The position numbers and the translations under genes are program-made. A DNA stretch of 34,274 nucleotides. Source: Bacteroidales bacterium. Its GTDB lineage: Bacteria > Bacteroidota > Bacteroidia > Bacteroidales > P3. The notes beneath the pieces were generated by a model. It made no database searches and had not been told where the DNA came from. It saw nothing but the letters and a program-made list of their open reading frames with translations. Positions 1 to 8,169 of the stretch are shown piece after piece (the stretch's first letter is position 1; every line of letters starts with the position of its first letter). The stretch lies in the NCBI GenBank assembly GCA_017960475.1, contig JAGCZH010000020.1, positions 1 to 34,274 of the forward strand. Reading direction: 5' to 3'.

Positions 1-574
<574 letters not shown>

Positions 575-616
575 GATTAATATATTATTATAATGTTTCG
601 TATTTTTTATGAGGGT

Positions 617-653
617 ACAAATATACATAATTATTTCGGAGTTCCCGAAATAA
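617..653 (-). promoter_or_regulatory. Probable nifJ promoter with overlapping inverted repeat
   Basis: On the minus strand TATATTTG (617-624) matches the Bacteroidota -7 consensus TAnnTTTG. Immediately upstream lies a perfect inverted repeat with 9-base arms, TTATTTCGG (631-639) and CCGAAATAA (645-653), separated by 5 bases. The repeat covers the place of the -33 element, which is a typical repressor or activator position. No good TTTG is present at the standard distance. The repeat lies 39 bases after the stop of the ATPase gene, so it could alternatively act as a terminator stem, although it lacks a strong T-run. Confidence 0.45.
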
Positions 654-691
654 ACATTGCTTTATTTCCTAATCAGCAAAATACTAATACT

Positions 692-1825
692 TTACAACTT
701 CTCACAGACAAAGTCCTGATAATTGTCCGGAGAGACAATCGTAAATGTATGGTCAGGATAGTTTTTCGTAAATGTTTCTGCCAGTCGTGGCTGCTTTGTT
801 TTGCTCCATTTGAACTCGTAGGTGTGCAACACTCCGTCATAGTCCTCAATGTAGTCAACCTCTTGTTGTTGCTGTGTGCGCCAGAAATAGCTCTTGCCAT
901 AAAATGCGCTGTATGAGTTGTGTTTCATACGCTCGCTGATGACGTAGTTTTCCCATAGCGCACCAGTGTCTGTCCGTAAGTCCAAAGGCTTGTAGTCTCC
1001 AAGTATTGCGTTGCGTACACCATTGTCGTAGAAGTAGATTTTGCGGCTTTTCTTAAGTTCGGAACGCACATTGCGGCTGAACGAGCGCAGATGGAACAGC
1101 ACATACGACTTCTCCAGCAGATCAATGTAGCGTTGCACCGTTATGGAGGTAAGACCCAATAGCCGCCCCAATTCGTTGAACGACACTTCGCTCCCCACCT
1201 GCAGCGCCAGTGCTTGCAACAGCTGCTCTACAATCTCCGGCTTGCGCACATCTTGAAAAGAGAAAATGTCCTTGTATAGATAGCTGTTTACCAAATCTAT
1301 CAAAGTCTCGCGCTCTTCGCCCGGATGATTCACCACCTCGGGATATGAACCGTAGATAAGCCTACGCTCCAGCATACGGCGTTCCTCTGTGGCACCGAAC
1401 TCACGTATCAGCTCTTCCGACGAGAATGGAAACATCACATACTCGTACTTGCGGCCTGTCAATGGCTCGTTAATGGAGCTTGAGAGCTCGATAGCCGACG
1501 AACCCGTGACCACCACCTGCTTCTCTGGATAGTTGTCAATAAGCAGTTTTAGCGTGATGCCTATGTTCTTCACACGCTGTGCTTCGTCAATCAGAATCAA
1601 GTCTACATTGGCTGTCTCTGCCCCCAACTCTGTTGAGGTTGGTTCGTTTAGTTTTTTCCGAACATCAGGCTCGTCGCAATTCCATACAAGAACCTTCCTG
1701 TCTGCGTCGGCAACCAACATTCTCAGCAATGTAGTTTTGCCCACCTGCCTCGGGCCGACAATTATCACAGCCTTTCCTTTGTACAAACGACTGTCAATCT
1801 GCTTCTTGATAGCTCTTTCAATCAT
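692..1825 (-). CDS. AAA+ ATPase with C-terminal DUF4143 domain
   Basis: This 377-residue protein has the usual two-part layout of the DUF4143 ATPase family. The N-terminal AAA domain shows Walker A GPRQVGKTT (residues 24-32), Walker B LILIDEAQ (76-83) and a sensor-like VVTGSSA (105-111). The C-terminal half, about residues 170-377, contains the LVNSYLYKDI, winged-helix-like and RKIYFYDNGVRNAIL segments typical of DUF4143. It ends with EVDYI...YEFKWSK, a pattern resembling a PD-(D/E)XK nuclease core. Members are common in several near-copies per genome in anaerobes, and their role is not established. The gene is complete, lies between nifJ and a decayed nifJ start, and has its own -7 box. Function beyond ATP binding is inference. 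Confidence 0.9.
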   Translation of the reverse strand: MIERAIKKQIDSRLYKGKAVIIVGPRQVGKTTLLRMLVADADRKVLVWNCDEPDVRKKLNEPTSTELGAETANVDLILIDEAQRVKNIGITLKLLIDNYPEKQVVVTGSSAIELSSSINEPLTGRKYEYVMFPFSSEELIREFGATEERRMLERRLIYGSYPEVVNHPGEERETLIDLVNSYLYKDIFSFQDVRKPEIVEQLLQALALQVGSEVSFNELGRLLGLTSITVQRYIDLLEKSYVLFHLRSFSRNVRSELKKSRKIYFYDNGVRNAILGDYKPLDLRTDTGALWENYVISERMKHNSYSAFYGKSYFWRTQQQQEVDYIEDYDGVLHTYEFKWSKTKQPRLAETFTKNYPDHTFTIVSPDNYQDFVCEKL

Positions 1826-1849
1826 AATTCAGTCATATTATCACAATTG

Positions 1850-1857
1850 CAAAAATA
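1850..1857 (-). promoter_or_regulatory. -7 box for the DUF4143 ATPase gene
   Basis: TATTTTTG on the minus strand fits the TAnnTTTG consensus and lies 25 bases before the ATPase start codon. The -33 region at the usual spacing is only a run of T, so the match is partial. Confidence 0.5.
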
Positions 1858-1941
1858 CAAACTTTTTTAATTATAATAAAAAAAACTTATAAGAATTTTT
1901 AATTATACTTTATAATTCTGATATCAGTAAGCCAATTCTGA

Positions 1942-1973
1942 AATAGAAAACCCCATCAAATTCGACGGGGTTT
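1942..1973 (-). terminator. Rho-independent terminator downstream of the CoiA-like gene
   Basis: Read on the minus strand, arms built on AAACCCC/GGGGTTT enclose a short loop with one internal mismatch (stem core 1951-1957 with 1964-1970). They are followed by TTTTCTATTT. The element lies 151 bases past the stop of the CoiA-like gene and 117 bases before the ATPase start. It separates the KilA-N/lipoprotein/CoiA run from the ATPase gene. Confidence 0.65.
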
Positions 1974-2011
1974 GTTGTCACGATTTTGGGACTATTGTTA
2001 TTCGTTTAAGT

Positions 2012-2068
2012 CGTCACAAGTCATAAATCCCTCCTTTTGTCATAATTGCTTAAACGGTTAAGGGTTAA
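2012..2068 (-). pseudogene. Decayed second copy of the nifJ leader and first codons
   Basis: Bases 2012-2046 align with 512-548, which encode the first codons of nifJ. The first 17 positions match at 15, and the block around the start codon matches at 12 of 13. A homopolymer tract between them differs in length (5 against 7 bases), so the frame is broken. Upstream, CTTAAACGGTTAAG and GGTTAAT repeat the nifJ palindrome region. The ATG at 2041-2043 aligns with the nifJ start and the ATG at 2022-2024 with its Met8. After the shared MTCD codons similarity stops, leaving an 8-codon frame that ends at TAA. I read this as a vestige, not a gene. Confidence 0.6.
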
Positions 2069-2123
2069 TTTTGTCTAATTATTTTAAAAACAATTTACAA
2101 TAGCAAAAAAGTACTTATGAATA

Positions 2124-3176
2124 CTATAACGTTGTCACAGTATAAGGTATTCCCTTTAATCTATCTGACATTTTGCGTAAAGCAAATGGATTTATTTGAT
2201 AACCACGACATTGTTGAGCTGAGGCAAATTCTTTTTCTGTCATTGCACGACATCTTCTATAAATAGATATGTTATGACTGCATATCCGGCAGTCCCGCAC
2301 AATGTGCTTGTTCAATGCCGCGAGAGCCAATATTGCCTCAATGTAATAGTTGTTTCCTCTTGATTTTACAATGTCATCGGCTATGGCAACCTCAAATGTT
2401 GCATTCTCATTCTCATGTGGGTTTTCTTTACACGTGCCTCCTTTAGAATATAGCATTTCACATTGACCATCATTATTGCGTATAAAGGAATACACCCCTA
2501 TTGTTGGATAGGACAATCTATCAAAATTATAAAACCTTACATCTGGAAGATGTTTCATATTGTAAGGATTACCAACATTTGTGCCAAACTTTAAATTAAA
2601 ATTCCCTGTTTCAAACAATTTAATTGGCTTTTCTCTATCATCTACGACTTTAAACTCAATTATTCTTATTCCAGATGCAATTTTTTCTTCATCGCAAGGA
2701 TGTGTATAGTCAATCTCAATAAACAATGGTTCTTTATAAGGATTCTTACTATCAGATAAAACTATATCACCAACAAAACCTTTATATTCAACCTCCTCCT
2801 CACAAGTATCACATTCTTGTTTCAAGTCAACTTCTTTCACATAAAGCTTATTGCATTTTAAACTTGAAATCTTCTTTTTTATCAAACAGGTTGTCTCTTC
2901 TTTACAAGGTGTACCAACGAGGTATTTGATAATGAACGGTGAATTACTATAGAATTTATCTTTTATACGTTTTTTCCAAATCTTATGTATGTAACTCTCA
3001 CCATCACAATTCGAATTGCTCTTATGTGCAAAATGTTTTCTTTTTTTTGAACCCTCTTTAATAATTAACTGCTCCCCACACTCAACGCAGCTATAACACC
3101 GTCCTTTTATAGCATCATCAATGTGAGTAAACACACCGTGCTCATTTTTTGCATATTCATACAAAAGTGCCTTCAT
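2124..3176 (-). CDS. CoiA-like competence/nuclease family protein
   Basis: The 350-residue product resembles the CoiA family, which is linked to DNA processing in natural transformation and carries a restriction-nuclease-like core. The N-terminus has a zinc-finger-like C30-x2-C33 followed by KRKHFAHKS (about 46-53), typical of the family. The central part shows GDIVL (D137) and LFIEIDYTHP with E154 and D156, compatible with a PD-(D/E)XK active site. The C-terminus is Cys-rich (DCRIC...RRC...QQC) and may bind a second metal. The gene is distinctly AT-rich. It starts 6 bases after the lipoprotein stop and is probably cotranscribed with it and the KilA-N gene. A role in competence is inferred; a role in defence or element maintenance is equally possible. 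Confidence 0.7.
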   Translation of the reverse strand: MKALLYEYAKNEHGVFTHIDDAIKGRCYSCVECGEQLIIKEGSKKRKHFAHKSNSNCDGESYIHKIWKKRIKDKFYSNSPFIIKYLVGTPCKEETTCLIKKKISSLKCNKLYVKEVDLKQECDTCEEEVEYKGFVGDIVLSDSKNPYKEPLFIEIDYTHPCDEEKIASGIRIIEFKVVDDREKPIKLFETGNFNLKFGTNVGNPYNMKHLPDVRFYNFDRLSYPTIGVYSFIRNNDGQCEMLYSKGGTCKENPHENENATFEVAIADDIVKSRGNNYYIEAILALAALNKHIVRDCRICSHNISIYRRCRAMTEKEFASAQQCRGYQINPFALRKMSDRLKGIPYTVTTL

Positions 3177-3182
3177 CTCAAA

Positions 3183-3674
3183 TTATTTATACATTTCTTC
3201 AAGGCAACGATTGATTGCGATTCTAATATCGTCAGCCTCTGTCTCACCTTGGCCTTCTCCCGTTACTACACAAATCACTTCATTTGTCTTTGCTGAAAGG
3301 ATCTGAAGTGTGATTTCAATAGTGTATCCACCAAGTCCGGTGCTGCGTCGTCCTGTTTCCCCATAGTTAATAATCATTGTTCTGTCAGCCAAATCATTTT
3401 TCACTTCGGGTAATCTAACCATTCCTCTTTTGATAAGATACCCAGAAATAATATCTGCGGGATTTGTGCTCTTGCTTCGGGATGACCCATAAACACCATA
3501 GCCATTACCATATACACCTCCTGTAGAACCCGTCTTAGTTTCAGTAGGTGTGATGTAAAAATAAGTGTAATTGTCCAAAGATGCATTTCTCGTTAAACGA
3601 ACAGGTTGAAGAGTCACACATGATGCAAATATAAAAGACATCAATGCAAGTGATATGGTTTTCTTGAGTTTCAT
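3183..3674 (-). CDS. Small secreted lipoprotein of unknown function
   Basis: This 163-residue protein begins with a lipoprotein signal peptide ending in IFASC (Cys19 as lipidation site). It should therefore be anchored in the envelope. A Gly/Tyr/Ser-rich stretch (about 50-68) follows, then a region with alternating hydrophobic residues (MIINYGETG, YTIEITLQIL) that suggests a small beta-rich fold. I do not recognise a named family. It lies 18 bases after the KilA-N gene and 6 bases before the CoiA-like gene, which implies one transcript although the products belong to different compartments. Confidence 0.75.
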   Translation of the reverse strand: MKLKKTISLALMSFIFASCVTLQPVRLTRNASLDNYTYFYITPTETKTGSTGGVYGNGYGVYGSSRSKSTNPADIISGYLIKRGMVRLPEVKNDLADRTMIINYGETGRRSTGLGGYTIEITLQILSAKTNEVICVVTGEGQGETEADDIRIAINRCLEEMYK

Positions 3675-3692
3675 AATGATTGTTGTTGTAAA

Positions 3693-4550
3693 TTATTTCA
3701 GCAGTTTCCTATTCCCCACATCTTCCAGCACGGTCATTTGCTGGATAGCTATCTTATTGAGTTTATGTAGGCGGTCGCGTTGCGGGATGCCCTCGTTGAT
3801 AAACACCGCATTCAAGTTCCTCACTGTATTATTTCGATTTTCAAAGGTGTTCGGTTCCCTTTCAGGGTACTCCATATTGGAGAGGCAGATAAGCTGGTTT
3901 ATCGTGGCGTAGTCGCGCATATTACCCTTTTTATCAGGATTGGCGTCGCGCCACTCTTTGGCGGTAATTCCGAAGAGAGCCACATTAAGGACATCCGCTT
4001 CCTCGGCATAGATAAGCGAGCTGTGGTAGGCATCCACCTCGTCGGGCACAAGGTTGGCGCGCACAGCGTCGGTATGTATATGGTAGTTGATTTTAGATAG
4101 TTCTCTCTTCGCCGACCAACCAATCGCCTTTTGTTCCTCCTCTTTCAGCCGCTGGAACTCTTTGACGATAAAAATCTTGAACTCGGGGCTAATCCACATA
4201 GCAAACTCGAAGGCAATATCTTTGTGGGCATATGTGCCACCGTAGCGTCCAGCCTTGGCCTGAAGGCTGATGGCATTGGTACGAGAAACAAACTCTTTTA
4301 CACTTATCTTGAAACTGTTAAGACCTGCCTGATTTCTAATTGTGGCGAATTCGCCATAATTAAAATCGGGGTTGTAGACCTTCTCCCAGATGCCGATATA
4401 CTCAAGTGTGTTGCGGTTGCGAAGCCAGTCGGTAACAAAGAAATCACCATCCTTCGCCTGCAGCATATCAGTGAGGTAGATATAATCCTCTTCACCGCGT
4501 TTTATAACGGTAATGGGCGTGTCTTGTACTATAAGTGTCTTCTTTGCCAT
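3693..4550 (-). CDS. KilA-N domain protein
   Basis: The 285-residue protein carries a KilA-N domain over about residues 8-135. Characteristic segments are YIYLTDML, WLRNRNTLEYIGIWE, NAISLQAKAGRYGGTYAHKDIAFEFAMWISPEF and EFQRLKEEE. The C-terminal part (INYHIHTDAVR, YAEEADVLNVALFG, EWRDANPD) is the extension usual for the stand-alone Bacteroidota version. KilA-N is a DNA-binding domain of phages and mobile elements; these chromosomal copies are widespread and their targets are unknown. It heads a three-gene run with the lipoprotein and CoiA-like genes. Upstream is a 500-base AT-rich spacer without a clear consensus promoter. Confidence 0.88.
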   Translation of the reverse strand: MAKKTLIVQDTPITVIKRGEEDYIYLTDMLQAKDGDFFVTDWLRNRNTLEYIGIWEKVYNPDFNYGEFATIRNQAGLNSFKISVKEFVSRTNAISLQAKAGRYGGTYAHKDIAFEFAMWISPEFKIFIVKEFQRLKEEEQKAIGWSAKRELSKINYHIHTDAVRANLVPDEVDAYHSSLIYAEEADVLNVALFGITAKEWRDANPDKKGNMRDYATINQLICLSNMEYPEREPNTFENRNNTVRNLNAVFINEGIPQRDRLHKLNKIAIQQMTVLEDVGNRKLLK

Positions 4551-4695
4551 TGAATTTGATATTTCGCTACCATCTGATACGTACTATATATATAATTATC
4601 AATTATTAATAATTAATAATTGTAGTATATTTAATCTATAAAAATACGAAATATCTTTGAATCCAAAGGGAATATCCGCAATATATTTATGAACA

Positions 4696-4718
4696 ATAAA
4701 AGGGTTAGAAAGGTTGGA
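4696..4718. repeat. Short 9-base-period repeat (AAAGGGTTN type)
   Basis: ATAAAAGGG, TTAGAAAGG and TTGGATTG follow each other with a period of 9. The unit is the same as in the longer arrays at 8170-8223, 8402-8447 and 24941-24987. Confidence 0.5.
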
Positions 4719-4738
4719 TTGTCCACTAGGGACTTGGA

Positions 4739-4955
4739 AAATTGAAAATTGCACCCCGAAGGGGAACTGAACACCTTGAAAATAAAAATAATCCAGTGAA
4801 GAAAGTTGAAAATTGAAAATTGAAATTGCTCACGGGGACTTTATAAATTGAAAATTGCACCCCGAAGGGGTGGTATGCCTGCCGAGCTTGATGAGGCAAC
4901 TGAACACCTTGAAAATAAAAATAATCCAGTGAAGAAAGTTGAAAGTTGAAAATCA
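4739..4955. repeat. Duplicated AT-rich repeat with a 27-base difference
   Basis: Two direct copies are present. The first block, ending in CCCCGAAGGGG, lies at 4739-4764 and 4845-4870. The second block, beginning AACTGAACACCTTG and ending in reiterated GTTGAAAATTG units, lies at 4765-4820 and 4898-4955. Copy two holds an extra 27 bases (4871-4897) between the blocks. CCCCGAAGGGG can fold as a small hairpin. The rest of the spacer 4551-5027 is AT-rich and holds no gene that I can support. Confidence 0.75.
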
Positions 4956-5027
4956 CCCAGGTTCTCTACTGTTAATTGTCTGATTTGTCTGCGGTGTCGG
5001 TACTTGCTAAAATTTGATTCATTCTTT

Positions 5028-5058
5028 TTTGCTGTTCCGGCAATAATTTGTATTTTTG
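5028..5058 (+). promoter_or_regulatory. Promoter of the flavin reductase-GNAT-cupin run
   Basis: TTTG at 5028-5031 and TATTTTTG at 5051-5058 are separated by exactly 19 bases, an excellent match to the Bacteroidota sigma-ABfr consensus. The start codon at 5074 follows about 16 bases after the -7 box, so the leader would be very short. Confidence 0.8.
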
Positions 5059-5073
5059 CAAAAAAATATATCG

Positions 5074-5727
5074 ATGAAAATCAGAATGCGCTTTTTGTGC
5101 GCCGCTGTTGCACTTTTTGTGCTTGCAGGCTGTGGCGACAATCGAAATCAAAATAACGACAAACAGGATATGGCTATGAATAGCGAATTGAAACCTTTCG
5201 ATGTACAAAAGGAGTTTACAGACAATGGCTTCTCTTTCTTCACCAAGAATCTCATTCTTTGCTGCGGCGACAGCACGGAGAGCAATGCAATGACCATCGG
5301 CTGGGGCGGAATAGGCAACTACTTGGGTCACGACCGCCCTGCGGTGACTGTATATGTCGCCCCTGCTCGCTACACCTATGAGTTTATGGAACGCTATCCC
5401 CGTTTCACAGTAATGGAGTTTGAAGACCCTATGGTATGGATGTTCATGGGCGAGAACAGTGGCAGAGATTTTAAGGGGAATGATGCTGGCATCGAAGCAC
5501 AAAAAGATAAAAAGGCCGCCGCCCTCGGTCTGCACATCGCATACACAGAACATGGTACGCCTTATTATAAAGAGGCAAAGACTGTTATAGAGTGCGAGAC
5601 GATGACTTCATGGCACCAGACAGAGAAAGACTTCCGCAATGACACTCCCAAGAAATGGTACGACGGCTTCGAGGCCGGTGTCCACACGGTATACATTGGA
5701 GAGGTCTTAGGCGCCTGGAAGAAATGA
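5074..5727 (+). CDS. Flavin reductase-like lipoprotein
   Basis: The 217-residue protein combines a lipoprotein signal peptide (MKIRMRF...VLAGC, Cys20) with a flavin reductase-like FMN-binding split barrel. Typical segments are SNAMTIGWGGIGNYLG, VTVYVAPARYTYEFME, FTVMEF and the later NSGRDFKGND. The cytoplasmic relatives reduce or bind FMN; this version should face the periplasm or the cell surface. I chose the ATG at 5074 because it starts directly at the positively charged signal peptide and fits the promoter just upstream; an upstream TTG at 5056 would overlap the promoter. It is followed after 20 bases by the GNAT gene. The electron donor and substrate are unknown. Confidence 0.85.
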   Translation: MKIRMRFLCAAVALFVLAGCGDNRNQNNDKQDMAMNSELKPFDVQKEFTDNGFSFFTKNLILCCGDSTESNAMTIGWGGIGNYLGHDRPAVTVYVAPARYTYEFMERYPRFTVMEFEDPMVWMFMGENSGRDFKGNDAGIEAQKDKKAAALGLHIAYTEHGTPYYKEAKTVIECETMTSWHQTEKDFRNDTPKKWYDGFEAGVHTVYIGEVLGAWKK

Positions 5728-5747
5728 AAACGTAATGATAAAAAAGT

Positions 5748-6236
5748 ATGAGCAAAGAATTCAATATTCGTCCCGCAAAGCCCGATGAGGCAGGTCTTGT
5801 ACTCGAGTTTATTAAGAGACTCGCCGAGTACGAGAAATGTTCAGGCGAGGTCGTGGCTGACGAGTCCACCATATATCATTCTCTGTTCGTGGAGCGTTCC
5901 GCCGAGGTTGTCTTCGCTGAGGAGGACGGCGTGGTGATAGGCTTTGCGCTATTTTTCCACAACTTCTCGACTTTTGTGGGAAGGAAAGGCCTGTATCTTG
6001 AAGACCTCTTCATCATACCTGAGAAGCGAGGACACGGTTATGGCAAAGCCCTTCTCAATTATCTAGCCGGTGTCGCCGTGGAGCGCAACTGTGGTCGTAT
6101 GGAATGGATTTGTCTCGACTGGAACCAGCCAGCATTGAAAGTCTACCGCAGCATTGGCGCCATCCCCATGGATGAGTGGACCGTGCAGCGTTTGGATGAG
6201 TCGGCTCTGAAAAGTTTCGCGGCAGGAGAGGATTAA
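5748..6236 (+). CDS. GNAT-family N-acetyltransferase (diamine acetyltransferase-like)
   Basis: This 162-residue single-domain enzyme should transfer acetyl from acetyl-CoA to an amine. The CoA pyrophosphate-binding loop is PEKRGHGYGKALL (R94-G95-H-G97-Y-G99), preceded by the LYLEDLFII strand. The C-terminal EWICLDWNQPALKVYRSIGA and MDEWTVQRL resemble spermidine/spermine and related diamine acetyltransferases. The resemblance makes a polyamine or similar small amine the best guess, but the substrate cannot be settled from sequence. It is the second gene of a plus-strand trio. Confidence 0.88.
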   Translation: MSKEFNIRPAKPDEAGLVLEFIKRLAEYEKCSGEVVADESTIYHSLFVERSAEVVFAEEDGVVIGFALFFHNFSTFVGRKGLYLEDLFIIPEKRGHGYGKALLNYLAGVAVERNCGRMEWICLDWNQPALKVYRSIGAIPMDEWTVQRLDESALKSFAAGED

Positions 6237-6271
6237 TACTAACGACCAATCTGGGTCAAAACAATTATCTT

Positions 6272-6613
6272 ATGGTTATAGATTACAATAAGATCGAAGA
6301 AATCGCCAATCCACATTTCAAAGGTGGCGAGGGCGACACGATGTTCCGCACTTTCAACGACGGGCAGAACAAGATTATGCGTGGACGGCTCGATGTGGGC
6401 TGTTCCATAGGCTTTCACAAACATGAAACAAATAGCGAGATTATCTTCATTCTCAGTGGCGAGGCCCGTTGTCTATATGACGACGGCGAGGAGCGTCTCA
6501 CTGTAGGCCAATGCCATTATTGTCCAGTAGGGCATGCCCATTCGCTTATCAACGCCAGCGCCACAGAGCCGTTGACATTCTTCGCTGTGGTGCCAGAGCT
6601 GAAAGCACTCTAA
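6272..6613 (+). CDS. Small cupin-domain protein
   Basis: The protein is 113 residues long and consists of one cupin barrel. Motif 1 is GFHKHETNSEIIFILSG with likely metal ligands H49, H51 and E56. Motif 2 is CHYCPVGHAHSL with H90. Such small cupins serve as metal-dependent isomerases, dioxygenases or sugar-binding proteins; nothing here decides between them. The gene closes the plus-strand trio and ends only 6 bases before the convergent histidine kinase stop, which leaves no room for a terminator hairpin. Confidence 0.88.
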   Translation: MVIDYNKIEEIANPHFKGGEGDTMFRTFNDGQNKIMRGRLDVGCSIGFHKHETNSEIIFILSGEARCLYDDGEERLTVGQCHYCPVGHAHSLINASATEPLTFFAVVPELKAL

Positions 6614-6619
6614 AAAAAC

Positions 6620-8158
6620 TTATTGTTGTGTCTCGTTGGAACTGTTTAGTGTTATGCGGAACACAGTGCCTTGGCCGGGGACAGAGTATTTGAGGAAGAT
6701 TTTGCCTTTGTGGTAGTCTTTCACTATTCTGCGCGCCAGCGATAGTCCAAGGCCCCAGCCTCTCTGTTTGGTTGAGAAGCCAGACTCAAAAATGTATTTC
6801 TGTTTTGAAGGTGGAATACCTTTGCCAGTGTCGCAGAGGTCAATATGTATCAGGCTGCCCTCGTTGGTGAGTATTGTCGTGAAGGTTCCAGATCCCTCCA
6901 TAGCGTCGATAGCGTTTTTGCAGATGTTTTCTATCACCCATTCAAAAAGGTATCGGTTCACCGCCGCTATTACGGGACGATCGGGAAGATTGGTGACAAA
7001 TTTGATTTTACGGGGACTGCGTTTTTCCATATATGCTATGGTGTGGCGAATTATCTCGCACATATCCTCGTTTTTCAGTTCAGGTATGCTGCCGATCTTT
7101 GAAAAACGTCGCGCTATGGTGTCAAGGCGGTCTATATCTTTTCGTATTTCGCCAAGATAAGGCTCTTCAAGCGTTTTGCCTTCAAGATAGTCGGCCCAGC
7201 CCGACAAAGAGGATATTGGAGTGCCTAGCTGATGTGCTGTTTCCTTGGCCATACCAACCCACACTCGGTTCTCCTCGTCGCTGCGAGCTGTGCGGAAAAG
7301 ATTGTAGGATATTACTACGAGTATGAGCGCCAGCAGAAGATAAATCAGAGGTATAATGCGAAGCATGCGAAGCAGAGGCGTGTTCTCGTAATAGACAAAA
7401 GCCAGCTGCCTGTTGGCGAGACGGAGCTCGATGGGGTCGTTCTCGTCGGCCATCTCTTTGAGTTTGATATTGAGCTTCTCAGGAGTATTGAAATCAGAGG
7501 CATTGATGTTGCCCGAGCCAAGGATGCGATGACGGCTGCTGTCAACAACGATAACAGGAACAAAGACACTGTTTTGTGTGACTTCGGAGAGGAACGACTG
7601 GCTCAGATTGTCGAGGGCCTCGCGCATATCGCTGTATATCTGCGACTCGCGATAGAGAAGTGTCAGGGGGATGTCCCAAACGGTATAGTGGAATGGAGGG
7701 TTGTCGGAGAAACGATTGAGGAGTTGAGGAGTGATTTTTTTGCCTATCATGGCGCCATCCTCTTGAACAGTGGGGAATATGTTGCCGCATGAGGTGATTA
7801 TTGAGTCGCGGTCCATAATAATGAACGGCGTTCTACTGCTGTCAACGATATATGATACATAGTTGAGGTAGAACTCGGCGTCGGAGCCCAGATCCTGCTT
7901 GTTGAACGACTGAAGGACGTCGATGTATAGCTTGACTTTGCGTCGTTCGTCTATTCCTACTTCGTTAAAGAAGGTCTCGGTTTGAGTCATCAGTTCGGCT
8001 TTCTGGCCGATGGCGCTAGCCCAAAGTCGTACTTTTTCCTGTTCGGAATGTCGTATCTGCTGGGCAAAACTGTTGATGGTCCATAGTGCCGCCAGACCTA
8101 ACAGTATTGTCAAAGTGAGAATAATCCATTTGCCTTTTCGAGACTTGCGATATTTCAC
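6620..8158 (-). CDS. Membrane sensor histidine kinase (no adjacent response regulator)
   Basis: The 512-residue protein has a membrane segment at about 11-31, an extracytoplasmic sensor region of roughly 235 residues, a second membrane segment at about 267-287, and a cytoplasmic kinase core. The phospho-acceptor box is ETAHQLGTPISSL with H309, a variant H-box in which HQLGTP replaces the common HELRTP. The ATP-binding domain shows ENICKNAIDAM (N box), DTGKGIPP (G1) and GWGLGLSLARRI (G2). The start codon is GTG: an in-frame stop lies upstream in the 9-base repeat array and no ATG occurs between. No response regulator gene is adjacent, so its partner is elsewhere. The signal is unknown. Confidence 0.9.
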   Translation of the reverse strand: MKYRKSRKGKWIILTLTILLGLAALWTINSFAQQIRHSEQEKVRLWASAIGQKAELMTQTETFFNEVGIDERRKVKLYIDVLQSFNKQDLGSDAEFYLNYVSYIVDSSRTPFIIMDRDSIITSCGNIFPTVQEDGAMIGKKITPQLLNRFSDNPPFHYTVWDIPLTLLYRESQIYSDMREALDNLSQSFLSEVTQNSVFVPVIVVDSSRHRILGSGNINASDFNTPEKLNIKLKEMADENDPIELRLANRQLAFVYYENTPLLRMLRIIPLIYLLLALILVVISYNLFRTARSDEENRVWVGMAKETAHQLGTPISSLSGWADYLEGKTLEEPYLGEIRKDIDRLDTIARRFSKIGSIPELKNEDMCEIIRHTIAYMEKRSPRKIKFVTNLPDRPVIAAVNRYLFEWVIENICKNAIDAMEGSGTFTTILTNEGSLIHIDLCDTGKGIPPSKQKYIFESGFSTKQRGWGLGLSLARRIVKDYHKGKIFLKYSVPGQGTVFRITLNSSNETQQ

Positions 8159-8169
8159 GGAAGGGAGAT

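Noticed and set aside
593..916. Plus-strand open frame of 107 codons opposite the ATPase end
   Set aside because: It overlaps the nifJ promoter region and the 3' end of the ATPase gene, and it has no recognisable domain or promoter.
2001..2024. Eight-codon minus-strand frame (MTCDDLNE) behind an AGGAGG sequence
   Set aside because: The frame derives from the decayed nifJ start. The Shine-Dalgarno-like stretch is best explained as a chance product of the mutated tract, since this phylum seldom relies on such sites.
4726..4956. 76-codon minus-strand open frame
   Set aside because: It only translates the AT-rich duplicated repeat, and its composition (FNFQFS reiterations) is not protein-like.
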